A DNA stretch of 64,000 bases from Tidjanibacter sp. (GTDB taxonomy: Bacteria; Bacteroidota; Bacteroidia; Bacteroidales; Rikenellaceae), in the NCBI GenBank assembly GCA_017936605.1, contig JAGBFH010000018.1, positions 1 through 64,000 on the forward strand, written 5' to 3'. The notes beneath the pieces were generated by a model. That model saw only the letters and a list, made by a program, of their open reading frames with translations, was not told the origin of the DNA and did no database searches. Positions 38,282 through 48,562 of the stretch are shown here, in pieces. The position numbers were made by a program, and so were the translations under genes. Position 1 is the first letter of the stretch; each line of letters opens with the position of its first letter.

Positions 38282-38315
38282 AAAGGGAGTGTTCCACGAG
38301 GAACACTCCCTTTAT
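38282..38315. terminator. Bidirectional terminator between mnmG and glnS
   Basis: AAAGGGAGTGTTCC / GGAACACTCCCTTT around ACGA, followed by ATTTTA. It separates two converging genes. Confidence 0.85.
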
Positions 38316-38337
38316 TTTACATCACGCAAGGCGAAAA

Positions 38338-40020
<1,683 letters not shown>

Positions 40021-40049
40021 AACGAACCTAATTAAATCTATATTAGGCG

Positions 40050-40057
40050 CAAAGATA
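40050..40057 (-). promoter_or_regulatory. -7 element for glnS
   Basis: TATCTTTG on the minus strand, 30 nt before the ATG. Confidence 0.5.
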
Positions 40058-40197
40058 CCTAATTAAGTTGAAAGTTGAAAGTTCAGAGTTGACAAAATGG
40101 GCCGATGGGGCTATTTAGGCCCTTTTGTACTGCACCCCGAGGGCCTGCAACATAAAAATAATAGGGTGGGGGAGAAACAACATTTAGGGAAAATATT

Positions 40198-40205
40198 TAA
40201 CTTTG
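40198..40205 (+). promoter_or_regulatory. -7 element for the 40247 gene
   Basis: TAACTTTG, 41 nt before the ATG; no clear -33. Confidence 0.5.
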
Positions 40206-40246
40206 TGGAGAAGAAACGATTTTTACTCCCCTAAATTCACACCTCA

Positions 40247-42073
40247 ATGAAAAGACTGCTACTCTCTCTTGCGATGCTGCTCGGCACACTTGTGGGTCGC
40301 GCCCAGAGCTACGACATCACAGATTTCATAACAAACGCCCCCTGGACCCTCACGCCTCGCGAGGTGGTGCTCAACTACCAGGGCGTGGAGTCATACCCCT
40401 TGTTGGAGGCCCTCTATCCCATCTCGGGCGAGGCCTACGACAAACTTATGCCCATCTTTGACCCCAACGATTGTTGCACCTTTAGCGGCTTTAGTTTTGG
40501 GGAGTTTGATGCCTATGTTGCCCTCTGCGCCGACAATTATGATGGCCATTTCGAAGCCTTATTCTCTTTCATTTCGCCCGAGCAGACCGAGGGCGTAGCC
40601 CCCGAGGTTGTGCTTATGGGGCTCTACTCCCAACTCTACTCGCAATTAGGCGAGCCCTCCGCCGAAGAGACTGAGGTCAAGTCGTTGCCCAATGGCATTT
40701 CTTTGCATCTTTTCGACTCTTGGATAAGCGCAGATTGCGGCATCACCATCTTCTGTATAACGATTCCCGAGATAAGCGACGAGCCTTTGCTGTATGGCTA
40801 TATAGCCATCTACGACCCGGGCGAAGAGTATGTCGAGGAGGTTGAATATACGGTGGAGGCCCCGACCGCAGAGGCCGTAGCAGAATCCCCAACAGAGGCC
40901 GTAGCAGAGGCCGTAGTAGAGGAGCCCAACACAAGCACACCGCTTGCCTTGCAGGATATCTCCTACCTTATTAATAATGCCCCCTGGGGTTGCAGCAGGG
41001 CGGTTTTCGAGGAGATGTTTGTGGACCGCACCGCCCACATATCTGAGGCCCTCAAGCACGCGCCCAACATACTCCAAAAAATCACCGAATACTTCACAAC
41101 CGAGAGGGTGATTTCGGGCTATGCAGTGGGCGATTATGAGCTCTACATCGAATACCCCTTCTATGGCGAGGACCACACTTCGCTTAGCTCCCTTACGGCC
41201 ATCATCGTTCCCGACGGAGAGGTCACAACAGAGGTTTTGGCCAATGTTGCTCAGTCCCTGACGGCCACGCTCGGCTCGCCCTTTATGGAGGGTACGGAGG
41301 TCTACACGGTCGAGCAGAACGAGAATTTGGTGCAGACTATGCAAAATACCTGGGTGACCGAGCAGAGCATTGTCTACATCTCCACAATATGCCCCAAGGA
41401 TGACCTCGAGCACCCTCTGGTCGGCTTCATCCGCATAGCCGATATAAATATGTTCCTCAAATCTGCGGAAGAGGAGGAAGAGAAAACCAATGAGGAGGAG
41501 TTGGAAGAGCTTTGGGAACAGGTGAGCGCCTTCGAGAACGACAACGAGGCACATATGCACTTCCGCGGCATCTCGCTCAATAAGGAGATCTACGAGTTTT
41601 GCAAAGAGCTCGAGGGACTCGGCTACACCAAGGTGGAGGAGGAGAAAGACTCCTCGGTCAATATATGGCTCACGGGCTACTATGGTGGCGAGGAGTGCGT
41701 CATCTTTGTCAGCTCAACCCCCTCTTCCAATAAGGTCTTTTTGGTGAGGGTTCTCTTCGCCAAAACATCCTCGTGGAACTCGCTGCGCAGCACCTACAAC
41801 ACCTTCCAGCGCCGCCTGACAAATAAGTTCGGCGAGCCCGAGGTTGTCGAACAGTTCCAGAATGTCTATGAGGAGGGGAGCGGCCTCGAGATGGCAGGCC
41901 TCGAGAGCGGCCACATAAGGCTCCTTTCGGAGTACAACAACTCCGAGAAAACCGGCCTCGGCTTCATCCAACTATCGGTTACGGCCGCAAACTACGAGGG
42001 CTATGTCTTCATCAGCTTCTACGACTCCATAAACCTCATCCTAAGGGAGAAGGAACTCGAGGAGCAGATGTAG
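40247..42073 (+). CDS. Exported protein with three related domains, function unknown
   Basis: The 608-residue protein has a signal peptide (MKRLLLSLAMLLGTLVGRAQ). Domains 1 and 2 are recognisably homologous: DITDFITNAPWTLTPREVV (about 24-42) and DISYLINNAPWGCSRAVFEE (about 238-257). They are joined by an Ala/Glu/Pro linker (EAVAESPTEAVAEAVVEEPN). After an acidic coiled stretch (EEEEEKTNEEELEELWEQ), domain 3 begins HFRGISLNKEIYEFCKELEG near 439, a pattern I have seen in Bacteroidota hypothetical proteins. Probably periplasmic; no catalytic motif is visible. Confidence 0.75.
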   Translation: MKRLLLSLAMLLGTLVGRAQSYDITDFITNAPWTLTPREVVLNYQGVESYPLLEALYPISGEAYDKLMPIFDPNDCCTFSGFSFGEFDAYVALCADNYDGHFEALFSFISPEQTEGVAPEVVLMGLYSQLYSQLGEPSAEETEVKSLPNGISLHLFDSWISADCGITIFCITIPEISDEPLLYGYIAIYDPGEEYVEEVEYTVEAPTAEAVAESPTEAVAEAVVEEPNTSTPLALQDISYLINNAPWGCSRAVFEEMFVDRTAHISEALKHAPNILQKITEYFTTERVISGYAVGDYELYIEYPFYGEDHTSLSSLTAIIVPDGEVTTEVLANVAQSLTATLGSPFMEGTEVYTVEQNENLVQTMQNTWVTEQSIVYISTICPKDDLEHPLVGFIRIADINMFLKSAEEEEEKTNEEELEELWEQVSAFENDNEAHMHFRGISLNKEIYEFCKELEGLGYTKVEEEKDSSVNIWLTGYYGGEECVIFVSSTPSSNKVFLVRVLFAKTSSWNSLRSTYNTFQRRLTNKFGEPEVVEQFQNVYEEGSGLEMAGLESGHIRLLSEYNNSEKTGLGFIQLSVTAANYEGYVFISFYDSINLILREKELEEQM

Positions 42074-42110
42074 AGAAAAAAAAGAGCGGACTTCGGCCCG
42101 CTCTCATTTT
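42074..42110 (+). terminator. Terminator after the 40247 gene
   Basis: A-tract, AGAGCGG / CCGCTCT around ACTTCGGC, then CATTTTT. Confidence 0.8.
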
Positions 42111-42142
42111 TGACGACCGACGATTGATAACAGAGAACTTAC

Positions 42143-42240
42143 GACAGACCTCTCCCGGGCTTCGCCCACCCTCCCTGTGCGCGAGGACGCGCACGCAATT
42201 TTCGAGCACCCCTCCCAGCCTCCCCTTTCGTAGGGGAGGA
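42143..42240. repeat. REP-like palindromic repeat, long form
   Basis: CGACAGACCTCTCCCGGGC, then TGTGCGCGAGGACGCGCACG and CCTCCCCTTTCGTAGGGGAG; nearly identical to 13427-13526. Confidence 0.75.
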
Positions 42241-42308
42241 GCAGAAAGGGCCGAAAGGGCAAATTCAAAATTCAAAATTCAAAATTGTTGGAGGGGCCTT
42301 ATAATCTA

Positions 42309-42357
42309 ACCCTCCCCTAAGTTAGGGGAGGGTGCCCGAAGGGCGGGAGAGGTCTGT
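42309..42357. repeat. REP-like palindromic repeat, short form
   Basis: ACCCTCCCCTAAGTTAGGGG palindrome followed by GGCGGGAGAGGTCTGT, inverted relative to the long copy 70 bp away. Confidence 0.75.
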
Positions 42358-42553
42358 GGTGCTTCGGTAGTCAGATGGGAGAGATGGGAGTTTCCTTAAG
42401 GTCATTAAGGTCCTTAAAGACCTATGGGGCCTATAAGCCCTTTTAGCCTCTTTGGCCCTTTTAGCCCTTCAAAAACAGTTCACGGGTATTAAAATTAATA
42501 CCCGTGAACAAAACTGAGTGCTGAACGCTTTCGTCGGTTGTCGGTCGACATTA

Positions 42554-42679
42554 AAAAACGCATATCTCTGAGGGAATTTTTTAACAACAAGATGGGCGAG
42601 ATCCTCACTTACGCAAAGTAAGCTGCGGACCTCGCCCGTTGCAGTTGGTGAAAAATTCACCAGAGAGATGTGTTTTTTA
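42554..42679 (-). repeat. Long-hairpin 3'-end element, copy C (apical stem inverted)
   Basis: Outer parts match copies A, B and D (AAAAACGCAT, GGGCGAG/CTCGCCC, GGTGAAAAATTCACC), and it starts at the stop codon of the S46 peptidase gene. The segment between the 7-bp inverted repeats is the reverse complement of the other copies. It carries two C-G to T-A pair changes, both compensated, so the stem is intact. Confidence 0.85.
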
Positions 42680-44800
42680 CTTGATGGTCATCTCGTCAAG
42701 AAGATAACCCGCACCGCCAAGAACATCGATGCACCAGAGTACATAGCGTACATCCACATTGATGGTCCTCTGAACATTGGGCTCAAAGGCGATATCGCCA
42801 CTCATAGCCTCCCAGTTGCCGTCGAAGGCAAGGCCGATGAGCTCGCCATTGCCGTTCATAATGGGGCTACCCGAGTTGCCGCCGGTGATATCGTTGGTCG
42901 AGAGGAAGCAGGTGTGCAGGGTGCCGTCCTTGTCCTCATAGCCTCCCCAGTTCTTCTCGGCGTAGAGCTTCTTGAGGCGCTCATCCACGGTGAAGTCCAT
43001 AGGATTGGTGGGGTCCTCCTTGGCTACAACGCCATCGATGGTGGTGTAGTACTCATAGAGCACGCCATCCTCGGGCGAGTAGGGGAGAATGGTACCATAG
43101 GTCAGACGGATGGTGAAGTTGGCATCGGGGTAGAAACTTCTCCAGGGCTGCATCTCCATAAGGCCCTTGATGTAGGTGCGGTGGCCAGTCTCGAGGCACT
43201 GGCGGTAGGGCTTGAGCTGCTCGCGGAGGTTCATATAGAGCTCCGAAACATCCTTCATAATGACCAATGCGGGGTCGTTCTCTACCCTCATCATATCGCC
43301 CTCGGCCATAGCTGCCAGGAACTTCTGCTCGCTCGCAAAGAGTGAGTTCTCGAAGAGGTCATAGACGAAGGCCCTGACATCGCCCTGATACTTGGTGTCG
43401 ATAACCTTCAACGACTCGGGGCGGCGCTCCTCGGGCATCATCTCCCTCAGCACCTCAAACATCCTCACGCACACCTGGCGGTCGGTCTCCTCGTCGTAGT
43501 CCTTATAGAAGGCCACAGCTGCCTCCATAGCCTTCTCGAGGCTATAGGTGCGGTTATAGGCGTTATAGAAGGTGGTCGAGGCGTTCAGAATCTCGGTGGC
43601 GCGGAAGATGGTCTCGCTCAGAATCTGGATGTCGCTCTCGATGGGGGTACCCTCATCTACATATTTCTTAATAAGGGGCAGAGCCTGGCCATACTTCTTA
43701 ACCCTCTCGGGGTCGCCATTCACCCACTCCATAAAGGCGGCCTCCTCCTGGGCTTTCTGGCCCTTCACGCCGAGTTTCTCCACGCCGCGCGACTTACCTA
43801 TGGAGTTCTTCCAATAGTTCGACGAGGAGGCGTATTTCGAGGCGTACTTGATGCGTATAGCGTCATCCGAAGCCATCCTTGCCTTCAGTATGGCCTGTCT
43901 TTCTCCGCGGATATAGATGCGGTTGGGGTTATCAACGGTGAGCATCTTATCTATCTCATAGGAGGTCATATAGCGGGTGGTGGTGCCGGGGAAGCCCATA
44001 ATCATCGCAAAGTCGCCCTCCTTATAGCCCTGAGTCGAGATTGTAAGGTGAGTGGGGCTCTTATAGGGTACATTCTTAGGCGAGAAGTCTGCGGGGGTCA
44101 CACCATCGGGAGCGGCATAAACCCTGAAGACGGAGAAGTCACCCGTATGGCGGGGCCACATCCAGTTGTCGGTCTCGCCGCCGAACTTACCCACAGCGTA
44201 GGGAGGAGTGCCCACAAGGCGCACATCGGTATAGCGCTCCTGCACGAAGGCGAAGTACTGGTTGCCGCCGAAGAAGGACTTGATAGTGATAATCTTACCC
44301 TCATTCCTCTTCTCCAATCTCTTCTGGAGGCGCTCGATATTACTCTCAATCCTCGCGTTCCTCTTCTCATACTCGTCATCATCATCCACGCCCTTGAGCA
44401 CCGTCTCGGTAACATCCTCAATACCTCTAATGAAGGTCACAGCCAGGCCGGGGGCGGGCAGCTCCTCGGCGTAGCTCTTAGCCCAAAAGCCATTCTTCAG
44501 GTAGTCGTGCTCCACGCTGCTCAGCGCCTGGATGGCACCGAAGCCGCAGTGGTGGTTGGTGAACAGCAGTCCGTTGGGCGAAACGATCTCACCCGTGCAG
44601 CCGCCACCGAAGATAACAATAGCATCCTTGAGCGACGAGCCGTTGACATTGTAGATCTGCTCGGGGGTGAGTTTCAGGCCCTTCTCCTGCATCTCCTGGA
44701 GGTTCAGCTCCTTGAGCAGGGGCAGCAGCCACATACCCTCATCCGCAAAACTGCCCAACGACAGGAGCAGCGTCATTACACTAATCAAAAACTTTTTCAT
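42677..44800 (-). CDS. S46 family dipeptidyl peptidase, DPP7-type
   Basis: The 707-residue serine exopeptidase releases dipeptides from oligopeptides in the periplasm. Signal peptide MKKFLISVMTLLLSLGSFA. The triad is visible: His in FTNHHCGFG (83-84), Asp221 in HTGDFSVFR and Ser643 in GGNSGSPIMNG. Eighteen residues after Ser643 lies Gly661 (AFDGNWEAM); DPP7 has Gly there, whereas DPP11, which prefers Asp/Glu, has Arg. A preference for hydrophobic P1 residues is therefore inferred. With the DPP III lipoprotein it fits an asaccharolytic, peptide-using lifestyle. The gene ends in long-hairpin copy C. Confidence 0.94.
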   Translation of the reverse strand: MKKFLISVMTLLLSLGSFADEGMWLLPLLKELNLQEMQEKGLKLTPEQIYNVNGSSLKDAIVIFGGGCTGEIVSPNGLLFTNHHCGFGAIQALSSVEHDYLKNGFWAKSYAEELPAPGLAVTFIRGIEDVTETVLKGVDDDDEYEKRNARIESNIERLQKRLEKRNEGKIITIKSFFGGNQYFAFVQERYTDVRLVGTPPYAVGKFGGETDNWMWPRHTGDFSVFRVYAAPDGVTPADFSPKNVPYKSPTHLTISTQGYKEGDFAMIMGFPGTTTRYMTSYEIDKMLTVDNPNRIYIRGERQAILKARMASDDAIRIKYASKYASSSNYWKNSIGKSRGVEKLGVKGQKAQEEAAFMEWVNGDPERVKKYGQALPLIKKYVDEGTPIESDIQILSETIFRATEILNASTTFYNAYNRTYSLEKAMEAAVAFYKDYDEETDRQVCVRMFEVLREMMPEERRPESLKVIDTKYQGDVRAFVYDLFENSLFASEQKFLAAMAEGDMMRVENDPALVIMKDVSELYMNLREQLKPYRQCLETGHRTYIKGLMEMQPWRSFYPDANFTIRLTYGTILPYSPEDGVLYEYYTTIDGVVAKEDPTNPMDFTVDERLKKLYAEKNWGGYEDKDGTLHTCFLSTNDITGGNSGSPIMNGNGELIGLAFDGNWEAMSGDIAFEPNVQRTINVDVRYVLWCIDVLGGAGYLLDEMTIK

Positions 44801-44891
44801 CTTTTCTCTTTTTTTATTTGGTTAATAGTATATAGTTTTCTTTTTTTTCTTCCTTTTCGCACCTTTTTCTCCGCTTTTTGTAAAAAGCGGA

Positions 44892-45089
44892 ACCAAAAAC
44901 TTTTAGGAGATACTTCGTATCTCTGTACCATAAGTAGAGGTTCGACTCACAGCCTTGCTTCGGAATCCCTGCGCTCGTAGCCCCTCAAAAATTTTTAAGA
45001 GATACTCCTTTCCTCGATACCATAGGCAATCACTCTACCATCCCGCCTTGCTCAGGAATCCCAGCACTCGCTGGCACCGTTGTGCCCGT
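44892..45089. repeat. Hairpin-rich dispersed repeat, units 2 and 3
   Basis: Two tandem units (about 44892-44980, shortened, and 44981-45089) match the repeat at 5-110: ACTTTTAGGAGATACTTCG, GCCTTGCTTCGGAATCC, and CCCAGCACTCGCTGGCACCG. Together with 44801-44891 (T-rich, with a GCGGA/TCCGC hairpin near 44860-44890) they fill the gap between the S46 gene and the AT-rich candidate origin. Confidence 0.65.
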
Positions 45090-45503
45090 TGTTTGTTTAT
45101 ATTATATATTCCTTTAATTAAATATAAAAATATAGAAACAATAATAATAAACGCTGTTGAAAGTGTTAGTAAATTTTCCTTCGGGGACGGGAATAAAAGT
45201 TATCAATAGTTATCCTCGGCGAAGGACCCGCGGGGCGAGTGATTATCTGCCCTTTAGGGTGGTTTGCTAACAGTCTGTTCGTAACTTTATCAACAAACTA
45301 ACAGCCTCTTTTTTGCCCCACTCGATGGTTAAATCGTGTTGGTAATTTTGGAACAAAAAATAATACTTTTTTCTTGCTTTTTCGATAGGGTGCTGATATA
45401 TACGGAAGTAGGTAATTTCCAAAAAAAATTGCTCTTTTGTAGTTAATAAATTTCAACAGGTTTTCTACCGTGTTATTAACACTATTTTGTCACCTTATCA
45501 ACA
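45090..45503. other. Candidate replication origin (oriC)
   Basis: A long gene-free gap. Bases 45095-45180 are almost pure A/T, as expected of an unwinding element. TTATCAACA, a DnaA-box-type 9-mer, occurs at 45287-45295 and again at 45495-45503 (just inside the mrp 3' end). Near matches are TTATCAATA (45200-45208), TTATCCTCG (45210-45218) and, reversed, TGTTGGTAA near 45339. Hand counts suggest that the plus strand is C-rich to the left and more often G-rich to the right. dnaA is not in the window. Confidence 0.45.
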
Positions 45504-46531
45504 ACCTTTCGACAGATAGCAGCATAGTAACTCTCCTCCTCCGACGAGCCGAGAGCAACGGGGGTACCATTGTCCGATTTCTCCGCAATAGCCTGAATCA
45601 GAGGTATTTCGCCAAGGAAGTCGACACCCTCTTTCTCGGCCATCTCGCGTGCGCCTCCCTTACCAAATATATAATAGCGGTGGTCGGGCAGCTCGGCAGG
45701 AGTGAAGAAGGCCATATTCTCAACAACACCCAGTACGGGAACGCCTATACCCTCGGCCTGAAACATCTTCATACCCCTCACCACATCGGCCGTTGCGACC
45801 CTCTGTGGGGTGCTCACGATGATAGCCCCTGAGAGAGAGAGGTTTTCGGCCACCGATATCTGCACATCGCCCGTTCCGGGAGGCATATCTATTAACAAAA
45901 AGTCTAACTCTCCCCACAGGGTCTGGTTGATAAGTTGTTTGAGGGCATTGGTGGCCATCGGACCGCGCCAAATGAGGGCATCCTCGGCACCAATATAGAA
46001 GCCAATGGAGTTGACCTTCACGCCGTTCGACTTGGCAGGAACGATATAATCCAAGCCCTCCACCTGCTCGGCCCAAGGTTCGTAGTCCTCCACGCCGAAG
46101 AGTTTGGGCTGTGAGGGACCGTAGATGTCGGCATCTAGCACACCTACCTTATAGCCGAGTTTGTGGAGCTCCACGGCGATGTTGGCCGTCACGGTCGACT
46201 TGCCCACGCCGCCCTTGCCCGAGGCTACGGCTATAATCTGCTTCACATTTTTGATGCCCTCGTGCTGTCGGGGCTTGGGTGCATCCTCTCCCTCGCGGAT
46301 GAGAATCTCCACATCCGCACCCTCGGCTGCCGCCTCAATGGCGAGTTTGGAGCGCATAGCCACGCTCTTTGCAAAGGGGTCACGACGACGGCGGAAGACC
46401 AGCGTCAGGTGGATTTTATTCTCGGGACCAACGGTCACCTCCTGGAGAATACCTCCATCAACAATGTTCTGTCCCGTTTCGGGGTGGGTTATACCCTCAA
46501 GAATCTTGATAATTTCCTCTCTTGTAATCAT
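45482..46531 (-). CDS. mrp: Mrp/ApbC iron-sulfur carrier ATPase
   Basis: The 349-residue protein has an N-terminal DUF59 domain (1-85, ILEGITHPETGQNIVDGGIL) and a ParA-like P-loop ATPase with the deviant Walker A VASGKGGVGKSTVTANIAVE (about 103-122). DADIYGPSQPKLFG is near 140 and LDFLLIDMPPGTGDVQISV near 211. It helps load Fe-S clusters onto client proteins. It is monocistronic, with a divergent promoter region shared with sppA, and its 3' end touches the candidate oriC. Confidence 0.94.
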   Translation of the reverse strand: MITREEIIKILEGITHPETGQNIVDGGILQEVTVGPENKIHLTLVFRRRRDPFAKSVAMRSKLAIEAAAEGADVEILIREGEDAPKPRQHEGIKNVKQIIAVASGKGGVGKSTVTANIAVELHKLGYKVGVLDADIYGPSQPKLFGVEDYEPWAEQVEGLDYIVPAKSNGVKVNSIGFYIGAEDALIWRGPMATNALKQLINQTLWGELDFLLIDMPPGTGDVQISVAENLSLSGAIIVSTPQRVATADVVRGMKMFQAEGIGVPVLGVVENMAFFTPAELPDHRYYIFGKGGAREMAEKEGVDFLGEIPLIQAIAEKSDNGTPVALGSSEEESYYAAICRKVVDKVTK

Positions 46532-46720
46532 ATCTTTTCGTTTTGTTTCTCTCTTTTACCGTGTTGTTTATGTGTGCCTACCCTCTCAATAGGGCAAATG
46601 GGCTTGCGGAGCAAGTCCTAACCCGAGCATTGCGGAAATGGTTTATGCGCAAGGCTTTAATTATTGGTTAATAATTACTCCTTCGTCATTTTCGCGATGG
46701 CTCAAGGTTAATTTAACCCA

Positions 46721-46728
46721 CAAAGATA
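46721..46728 (-). promoter_or_regulatory. -7 element reading towards mrp
   Basis: TATCTTTG on the minus strand, about 190 nt before the mrp ATG; diverges from the sppA -7 element 24 bp away. Confidence 0.4.
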
Positions 46729-46752
46729 GTTTTTTCTTTCTACTAAAAAGCA

Positions 46753-46760
46753 TATCTTTG
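46753..46760 (+). promoter_or_regulatory. -7 element for sppA
   Basis: TATCTTTG, 27 nt before the chosen sppA ATG. The upstream frame-open ATG at 46638 would precede this promoter. Confidence 0.55.
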
Positions 46761-46787
46761 TACTATAAAAAACAAAATTTTGAAGCT

Positions 46788-48542
46788 ATGAAAGAATTTT
46801 TCAAGATGTTTGGAGCAGTTTTGCTGGCCTTTGTGGTCGTTTCGCTCCTTCCGCTACTAATCCTTTTTGCTGCCATCGGCTCGATGGATAGCGAGACTGT
46901 CATCGTAGAGCCCAACTCGGTGCTGACCATAAACCTCGATGAGAGCATCTATGACTCGCCCCGTATGCCCTCCCTCTCGATGGGTGGCTCCTCTTCGTTT
47001 GAGATGGTCAGTTCGCTCTCCCTTTTGAAGGTGTCCGAGGCATTGGAGGCTGCCGCTACTGACGAAAATATTGAGGCCATCTATCTCCACTTCACGGGCA
47101 CGGGTATGATTGAGGGTACCGCCCAGATTGAGGAGTTGCGCGGCCTGCTCGAGAATTTCAAAGAGCGCTCGGGCAAACCCATCATCGCCTACAACGAGAC
47201 CTACTCGCAGGGCACCTACTGGCTCGCCTCGGTGGCCGATGAGCTCTATCTGCACCCCCAGGGTGGCCTGGACTGGAGGGGCCTTGCTTCGCAGGTGCTC
47301 TTCTACAAGGGTGCCATTGACAAACTGGGTGTGGATGTGCAGATTGTGCGCCACGGCACCTACAAGTCGGCCGTGGAGCCCTATATGCTCACAGAGATGA
47401 GCCCCGCCAACCGTCGCCAGACCGAGGCTATGGTGAACTCTATGTGGAGCGCCATCCTGACCGACATTGCCGCCTCGCGTGAGGTTGCGGCCGAGAAGCT
47501 CCAGCGCTACGCCGCCGAGCTCACCATCTCGAGCCCCGCAGCCGCTGTGGAGTGTGGCCTTGTGGACGCACTCAAGTATGAGGATGAGGTTGTGGCTCGC
47601 CTCGAGGAGATTACCGAGAACGACGAGCTCACCGAGATAACCCTCGGCGAGTATAGCACAACCATTGTGCCCACCAAGATTTCGCGCAACAAGGTGGCCA
47701 TCATCTACGCCGACGGTCAGATTATCGACGGCGAGGGTGGCGAAGGCATCGTTGGTGGTGCCACCACTGCCGAGCAGATTCGCCGCGCACGCGAGGACAA
47801 GGGTGTGAAGGCTGTAGTCCTGAGGGTAAACTCCCCCGGTGGCAGCGCACTCGCCTCGGATGTTATGTGGCGCGAGCTGAAACTCTTGGGAGAGGAGAAA
47901 CCCCTTGTGGTGTCGATGTCCAACTACGCCGCCTCGGGCGGTTACTACATCTCCGCACCTGCCGCCCACATTGTTGCCAACCGCACAACCCTTACGGGCT
48001 CCATTGGTGTCTTTGGCCTGATTGTCAGCGGCAAGGATGTGCTGGAGGATAAACTGGGCATTAGCGTGGATGTGGCCAAGACCGCACCCCACGCCGATAT
48101 GGGCACAATGTTCCGCCCCCTTAGCTCCACCGAGATGGCCTTTATGCAGCGTAGTGTGGAGGATGTCTACACAACCTTCGTGGGTCGTGTGGCCGAGGGC
48201 CGAGAGATGAAACCCGAGTATGTCAACTCCATTGGCGAGGGCCGCGTGTGGAGCGGTGTGGATGCCAAGGAGATTGGCCTTGTGAATGAGTTTGGCGGCC
48301 TTGCGAGGGCTGTGGAGATTGCTGCCGCAAAGGCCGAGCTGGGCGACGACTGGCGACTGGTGGAGATTCTTGAGGAGGAGAACGAGTTTTCCGCACTTCT
48401 CAACTCGCTCTTTATGGCTCGTGCGCCCAAACTCTCGGGCCAGATGTCCGCTGCTGCCAAGGAGTTGGAGCAGGTCGGCCGCGCGATAGAGAACGGCTCC
48501 TCGGTGCAGGCCCGTATGCCCTACCACATCACCATCTACTAA
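46788..48542 (+). CDS. sppA: Signal peptide peptidase SppA, 67K type
   Basis: From the ATG at 46788 the protein has 584 residues. An N-terminal membrane anchor (FGAVLLAFVVVSLLPLLILF) is followed by two homologous ClpP/crotonase-like domains. The catalytic lysine is in HGTYKSAVEPYMLTEMSP (about 200) and the serine in SNYAASGGYYIS (about 382), with VNSPGGSALASDVMWREL before it. It degrades leftover signal peptides in the inner membrane. The frame is open to 46638, but those residues do not resemble the family and lie before the predicted transcription start. polA follows 20 bp later. Confidence 0.94.
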   Translation: MKEFFKMFGAVLLAFVVVSLLPLLILFAAIGSMDSETVIVEPNSVLTINLDESIYDSPRMPSLSMGGSSSFEMVSSLSLLKVSEALEAAATDENIEAIYLHFTGTGMIEGTAQIEELRGLLENFKERSGKPIIAYNETYSQGTYWLASVADELYLHPQGGLDWRGLASQVLFYKGAIDKLGVDVQIVRHGTYKSAVEPYMLTEMSPANRRQTEAMVNSMWSAILTDIAASREVAAEKLQRYAAELTISSPAAAVECGLVDALKYEDEVVARLEEITENDELTEITLGEYSTTIVPTKISRNKVAIIYADGQIIDGEGGEGIVGGATTAEQIRRAREDKGVKAVVLRVNSPGGSALASDVMWRELKLLGEEKPLVVSMSNYAASGGYYISAPAAHIVANRTTLTGSIGVFGLIVSGKDVLEDKLGISVDVAKTAPHADMGTMFRPLSSTEMAFMQRSVEDVYTTFVGRVAEGREMKPEYVNSIGEGRVWSGVDAKEIGLVNEFGGLARAVEIAAAKAELGDDWRLVEILEEENEFSALLNSLFMARAPKLSGQMSAAAKELEQVGRAIENGSSVQARMPYHITIY

Positions 48543-48562
48543 TATAAAAAGACCCATCCAGA

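Larger units (their letters stand above)
42111..42553. repeat. Composite intergenic repeat array, copy at 42 kb
   Basis: No gene. It holds two REP modules (42143-42240 and 42309-42357), AAATTCAAAATTCAAAATT, GATGGGAGAGATGGGAG, CCTTAAGGTCATTAAGG, CCTATGGGGCCTATAAG, GGCCCTTTTAGCCC, then the perfect hairpin GTTCACGGGTATTAA/TTAATACCCGTGAAC (42478-42509, also at 11101). It ends at the long-hairpin element. Confidence 0.7.

Noticed and set aside
40743..40940. Short minus-strand frame with leucine/arginine repeats inside the 40247 gene
   Set aside because: It is the complement of the Ala/Glu linker of the plus-strand protein and has no independent support.
46857..48557. 566-codon minus-strand frame opposite sppA
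   Set aside because: Same antisense shadow effect; sppA has catalytic motifs and a promoter.
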